This document shows, piece by piece, positions 5,314 to 7,308 of a DNA stretch of 7,308 nucleotides. Position 1 is the first letter of the stretch. Each line of letters starts with the position of its first letter. The notes beneath the pieces were generated by a model. It was not told the DNA's origin. It saw only the letters and a program-made list of their open reading frames with translations, and ran no database searches. The translations under genes were made by a program, and so were the position numbers. The DNA comes from an uncultured Oscillospiraceae bacterium (GTDB lineage Bacteria > Bacillota > Clostridia > Oscillospirales > Oscillospiraceae): the NCBI GenBank assembly GCA_934662925.1, contig CAKUKL010000070.1, positions 1 to 7,308 on the forward strand. Direction: 5' to 3'.

Positions 5314-6375
5314 TCAGTCCAGAACATATTCATTCAGCGGTCTGGACCGATACAGGTTGCGGGGGAACTCCTCGGTGGTGACAAAGCCGGGGCGGGCGTT
5401 GATGACGTCCGGGATGCGGTTGACCGGCGTGGCGCAGGTAAACACCGGCGTGTCGGGGGAGTTCATCACAATGTTGGTGTTGGGTTCGCCGAAGACAGAG
5501 ATCTCGTAATGGTCATAGTCCTCCGGCGTATAGACCTTTCCGGCAAGGCCGAATTCCACGGTAACGCCCTCCTCCGTTTCGCTGACCACGATCTTCCGGG
5601 CGCCGATGACGCGGCCCGCCGGAATGACCCGGTCCAGATTCTCAGAGCGGATGTCCTCGCGATAGGTGAACGGCTCGTTTTTGGCGTACTGCCGGGTGAT
5701 GTGCAGGTCCATGTAACGGCACAGGAAGCCGTTCTGATCGCCGGGATAGCAGGGTGCGTGGCCGTCTTCCAGAGGCTCGCCGTCGTGGGCGCAGAATTTT
5801 TCCCGGAATTCCTCCACGGTCAGGCCGACGCCGTGGTTTTCATACAGAAATTCGAGACGGCCGTAGTCCTCCAGATTCAGGATGCCGGTGACCTGGAGCC
5901 GGTCCAGCCGGGCGCAGCCGCCGGCCAGCGTGGAGGCCAGCGTGCCCCACATGATCTCCGGGCAGCCGCTGGCGGAGCAGGTGACGCCCGCCTTTTGGAA
6001 GGCCTCATCGATCTCGCGCGTCAGCTCCGGGGCCTCCGTCCAGGGCCAGAGGGCCTGCTCACCGATGGTGAGGGCGTTGCAGCCGCAGGCGGCGCAGGTG
6101 AGCAGCGGCTCCCGCAGGTCAGCCATGCTGCCCCGGGTGGCGATGAGGACGATATCCGGCTTCTGCCCGGTGAGCAGCTCCCGGGCGTGCTCTGCCGTTA
6201 CGGTCAGCACGCCGAGTGGGGTCATGCCGACCATGACGCCAACGTCCTGCCCGGCGTCCTTCTCACTGTGGACGATGCCGCCCACCAGTTCGCCGCCGTG
6301 CTCCACGGCGTACCGTGCCATAAGGCGGCCCATTTTGCCGATGCCCCACTGTACGATCCTGACTTTCCGATCCAT
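5314..6375 (-). CDS. Dihydrodipicolinate-reductase-like / 2,4-diaminopentanoate dehydrogenase-like NAD(P)-dependent oxidoreductase
   Basis: The 353-residue protein opens with a Rossmann fold: VRIVQWGIGKMG (5-16) carries the G-x-G-x-x-G dinucleotide-binding loop, and PDIVLIATRGSMADL (73-87) follows the nucleotide-fold pattern. TIGEQALWPWTEAPELTREID (103-123) and the C-terminal CATPVNRIPDVINARPGFVTT (314-334) are blocks of a DapB-like family that includes the 2,4-diaminopentanoate dehydrogenase of anaerobic ornithine breakdown. It probably oxidises an amine or reduces an imine with NAD(P)H; the substrate is unknown. I chose ATG at 6375, because GAGGTG (6382-6387) lies eight bases upstream; a GTG at 6384 would sit within that site. 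It follows the paralogous gene by 10 bases and precedes the NTF2-like gene by 22 bases. No ornithine or lysine fermentation genes are visible to confirm a diaminopentanoate role. Confidence 0.8.
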   Translation of the reverse strand: MDRKVRIVQWGIGKMGRLMARYAVEHGGELVGGIVHSEKDAGQDVGVMVGMTPLGVLTVTAEHARELLTGQKPDIVLIATRGSMADLREPLLTCAACGCNALTIGEQALWPWTEAPELTREIDEAFQKAGVTCSASGCPEIMWGTLASTLAGGCARLDRLQVTGILNLEDYGRLEFLYENHGVGLTVEEFREKFCAHDGEPLEDGHAPCYPGDQNGFLCRYMDLHITRQYAKNEPFTYREDIRSENLDRVIPAGRVIGARKIVVSETEEGVTVEFGLAGKVYTPEDYDHYEISVFGEPNTNIVMNSPDTPVFTCATPVNRIPDVINARPGFVTTEEFPRNLYRSRPLNEYVLD

Positions 6376-6381
6376 TCTAAG

Positions 6382-6387
6382 CACCTC
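6382..6387 (-). promoter_or_regulatory. Ribosome binding site deciding the start of the downstream oxidoreductase
   Basis: GAGGTG on the minus strand overlaps the stop codon (6386-6388) of the upstream gene and lies eight bases (counted from GAGG) before ATG at 6375. This makes the ATG preferable to the GTG at 6384, and suggests translational coupling between the two paralogues. Confidence 0.7.
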
Positions 6388-7308
6388 AATTCACATATTC
6401 GTTCATGGGCTTCACCAGATAGGGCGCGATGGGAAGCTCGTTGGTGGTCACGTATCCGGGCCGGGCATTGATGACCTGAGGGATGCGGTTGACCGGGGAG
6501 GCGGCGGTGAACACCGGGGTGTCCGGCTCCGCAACGACGATCTTCAGGCCGGGAACGCCCTCAAACTCCCAGGTGAGGGCGTCCGTTTCGCCGGGAGCGT
6601 AGATCTTGCCGCACACCTCCATCTCCACGGTAATGCCCTCTTTCGTCTGCGTGGAGACCACGTTGGCGGTGCCCAGCACCTGACCGGGCAGAATGTCCCG
6701 GCCATAGCTTTCGCACCACACCGCCTTGTCGGACAGGCGGGGGACGTTGCGCATGACCTGCTCCGTGGCGGTGAGACCCAGTGCGTTGCACAGCCAGCCG
6801 TTGGGGTCGCCGGGCATGCAGTTGGCGCCGTAGCCGCCGGGGGCGTTTTCCTCCTGAAATTTTTCGGCAAACTCCTGCTGGCTCAGGCCGACGCCGTGGC
6901 CCACGATGAAGTGGGGGCCGTACTGCTCCACGTTGTAGGTGACGGTGCCGTGGATACGGGTGATCTTCTCCTGCGCCCCGGCCAGCGTGAGGACGAGGTT
7001 CTGCCAGAAGATGTCGGGGTAGCCGCTGGCACTGATGGTCACGCCACATTCCTTTGCCAGTGCGTCCAGCTCCCGGGTCAGCTCCGGCTCCGTGGTCCAG
7101 GGCCACGCGGCGCACTCGCCGATGGTGACCACGTTGGCTCCGGCGCGGCAGCAGGTCTCCATGATGTCCCGCATTTCCGCCAGCGTTCCCTTGGTGGAAA
7201 CGGTGCAGATGTCGGGCTTCGTTTCTGCCAGCACCCGGGCGGCGTCATCCATGGGAGAGACGGCCACGCCGAGGGAGGCAAGGCCGAGAAGCTCGCCCAG
7301 ATCCCGGC
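6386..7308 (-). CDS. Paralogous DapB-like / diaminopentanoate dehydrogenase-like oxidoreductase, N-terminus outside window
   Basis: The frame is open from the window edge (R-D-L-G-E-L-L-G-L-A-S-L-G-V...) to the TGA at 6386-6388, giving 306 residues; the GTG at 7267 is internal. It aligns along its length to the neighbour at 5314-6375: PDICTVSTKGTLAEM against PDIVLIATRGSMADL, TIGECAAWPWTTEPELTREL against TIGEQALWPWTEAPELTREI, HGVGLSQQEFAEKF against HGVGLTVEEFREKF, and PVNRIPQVINARPGYVTT against PVNRIPDVINARPGFVTT. By comparison roughly 45 N-terminal residues, including the G-x-G-x-x-G loop, lie beyond 7308. It is the first gene of the operon visible here, with its stop 10 bases before the neighbour's ATG. 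The pair is either a duplicated enzyme with two substrates or the two subunits of a heteromer. Substrate unknown. Confidence 0.8.
   Translation of the reverse strand, partial: RDLGELLGLASLGVAVSPMDDAARVLAETKPDICTVSTKGTLAEMRDIMETCCRAGANVVTIGECAAWPWTTEPELTRELDALAKECGVTISASGYPDIFWQNLVLTLAGAQEKITRIHGTVTYNVEQYGPHFIVGHGVGLSQQEFAEKFQEENAPGGYGANCMPGDPNGWLCNALGLTATEQVMRNVPRLSDKAVWCESYGRDILPGQVLGTANVVSTQTKEGITVEMEVCGKIYAPGETDALTWEFEGVPGLKIVVAEPDTPVFTAASPVNRIPQVINARPGYVTTNELPIAPYLVKPMNEYVN

Noticed and set aside
4299..5381. Long plus-strand open frame opposite the NTF2-like gene
   Set aside because: It is an antisense shadow with repetitive Gly/Val/His composition. It starts within the terminator and has no ribosome binding site.
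6382..6384. GTG as start of the second oxidoreductase
   Set aside because: The GTG lies inside the likely ribosome binding site GAGGTG and has none of its own; the ATG at 6375 fits better.
5509..6471. Plus-strand open frame opposite the oxidoreductase genes
   Set aside because: It spans the junction of two well-supported minus-strand genes and has Ala/Gly/Asp/Leu-biased shadow composition.
1..7308. CRISPR arrays, tRNA or rRNA genes, insertion-sequence ends
   Set aside because: No regularly spaced repeats, cloverleaf-like segments, transposase frames or matching terminal inverted repeats were seen on either strand.

Overview
The window looks like part of a low-to-mid-GC transition in a chromosome of a Gram-positive anaerobe, most likely a gut Clostridia/Oscillospiraceae-type bacterium. 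This placement is inference. It rests on strong AGGAGG-type ribosome binding sites, several classical hairpin-plus-T-tract terminators, a DUF4300-type protein tail, a C69 family dipeptidase and overall protein style. By eye the left third (1-2500) is about half GC, and the right two thirds are above 60% GC in coding regions.

Left region, plus strand. Position 1 cuts into the C-terminus of a DUF4300-like gene that ends at 252 and is followed by a terminator (262-300). Next comes a tightly packed three-gene cassette (338-2296). It encodes a nuclease-less protein carrying only the DUF1016/YhcG N-terminal domain, a low-molecular-weight protein tyrosine phosphatase (LMW-PTP), and a full-length DUF1016/YhcG protein with a C-terminal PDDEXK-type nuclease core. 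The first and third proteins are paralogous over an ungapped stretch of about 71 residues (26 identities by my count). The phosphatase is wedged between them with overlapping reading frames. A perfect 14-bp hairpin terminator (2451-2490) lies downstream. This phosphatase/nuclease cassette is the most interesting part of the window.

Region 2297-2696 holds no convincing gene. It contains the cassette terminator, two small hairpins and a second strong, probably bidirectional terminator. It may mark the edge between an accessory segment and the GC-rich chromosome.

Right region, minus strand. A cytoplasmic C69 family dipeptidase (2697-4166) has its own consensus-like promoter (TTTACA, 17-nt spacer, TATAAT) and ribosome binding site. 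Upstream of it, separated by a terminator (4281-4317), is an operon read right to left. It starts with a dihydrodipicolinate-reductase-like/2,4-diaminopentanoate-dehydrogenase-like oxidoreductase whose N-terminus lies beyond the window (6386-7308). A second, paralogous oxidoreductase follows (5314-6375), and then a protein with two NTF2-like (SnoaL/PhzA-PhzB-like) domains (4323-5291). Gaps of 10 and 22 nt suggest co-transcription and a shared small-molecule pathway. The substrate cannot be read from the sequence.
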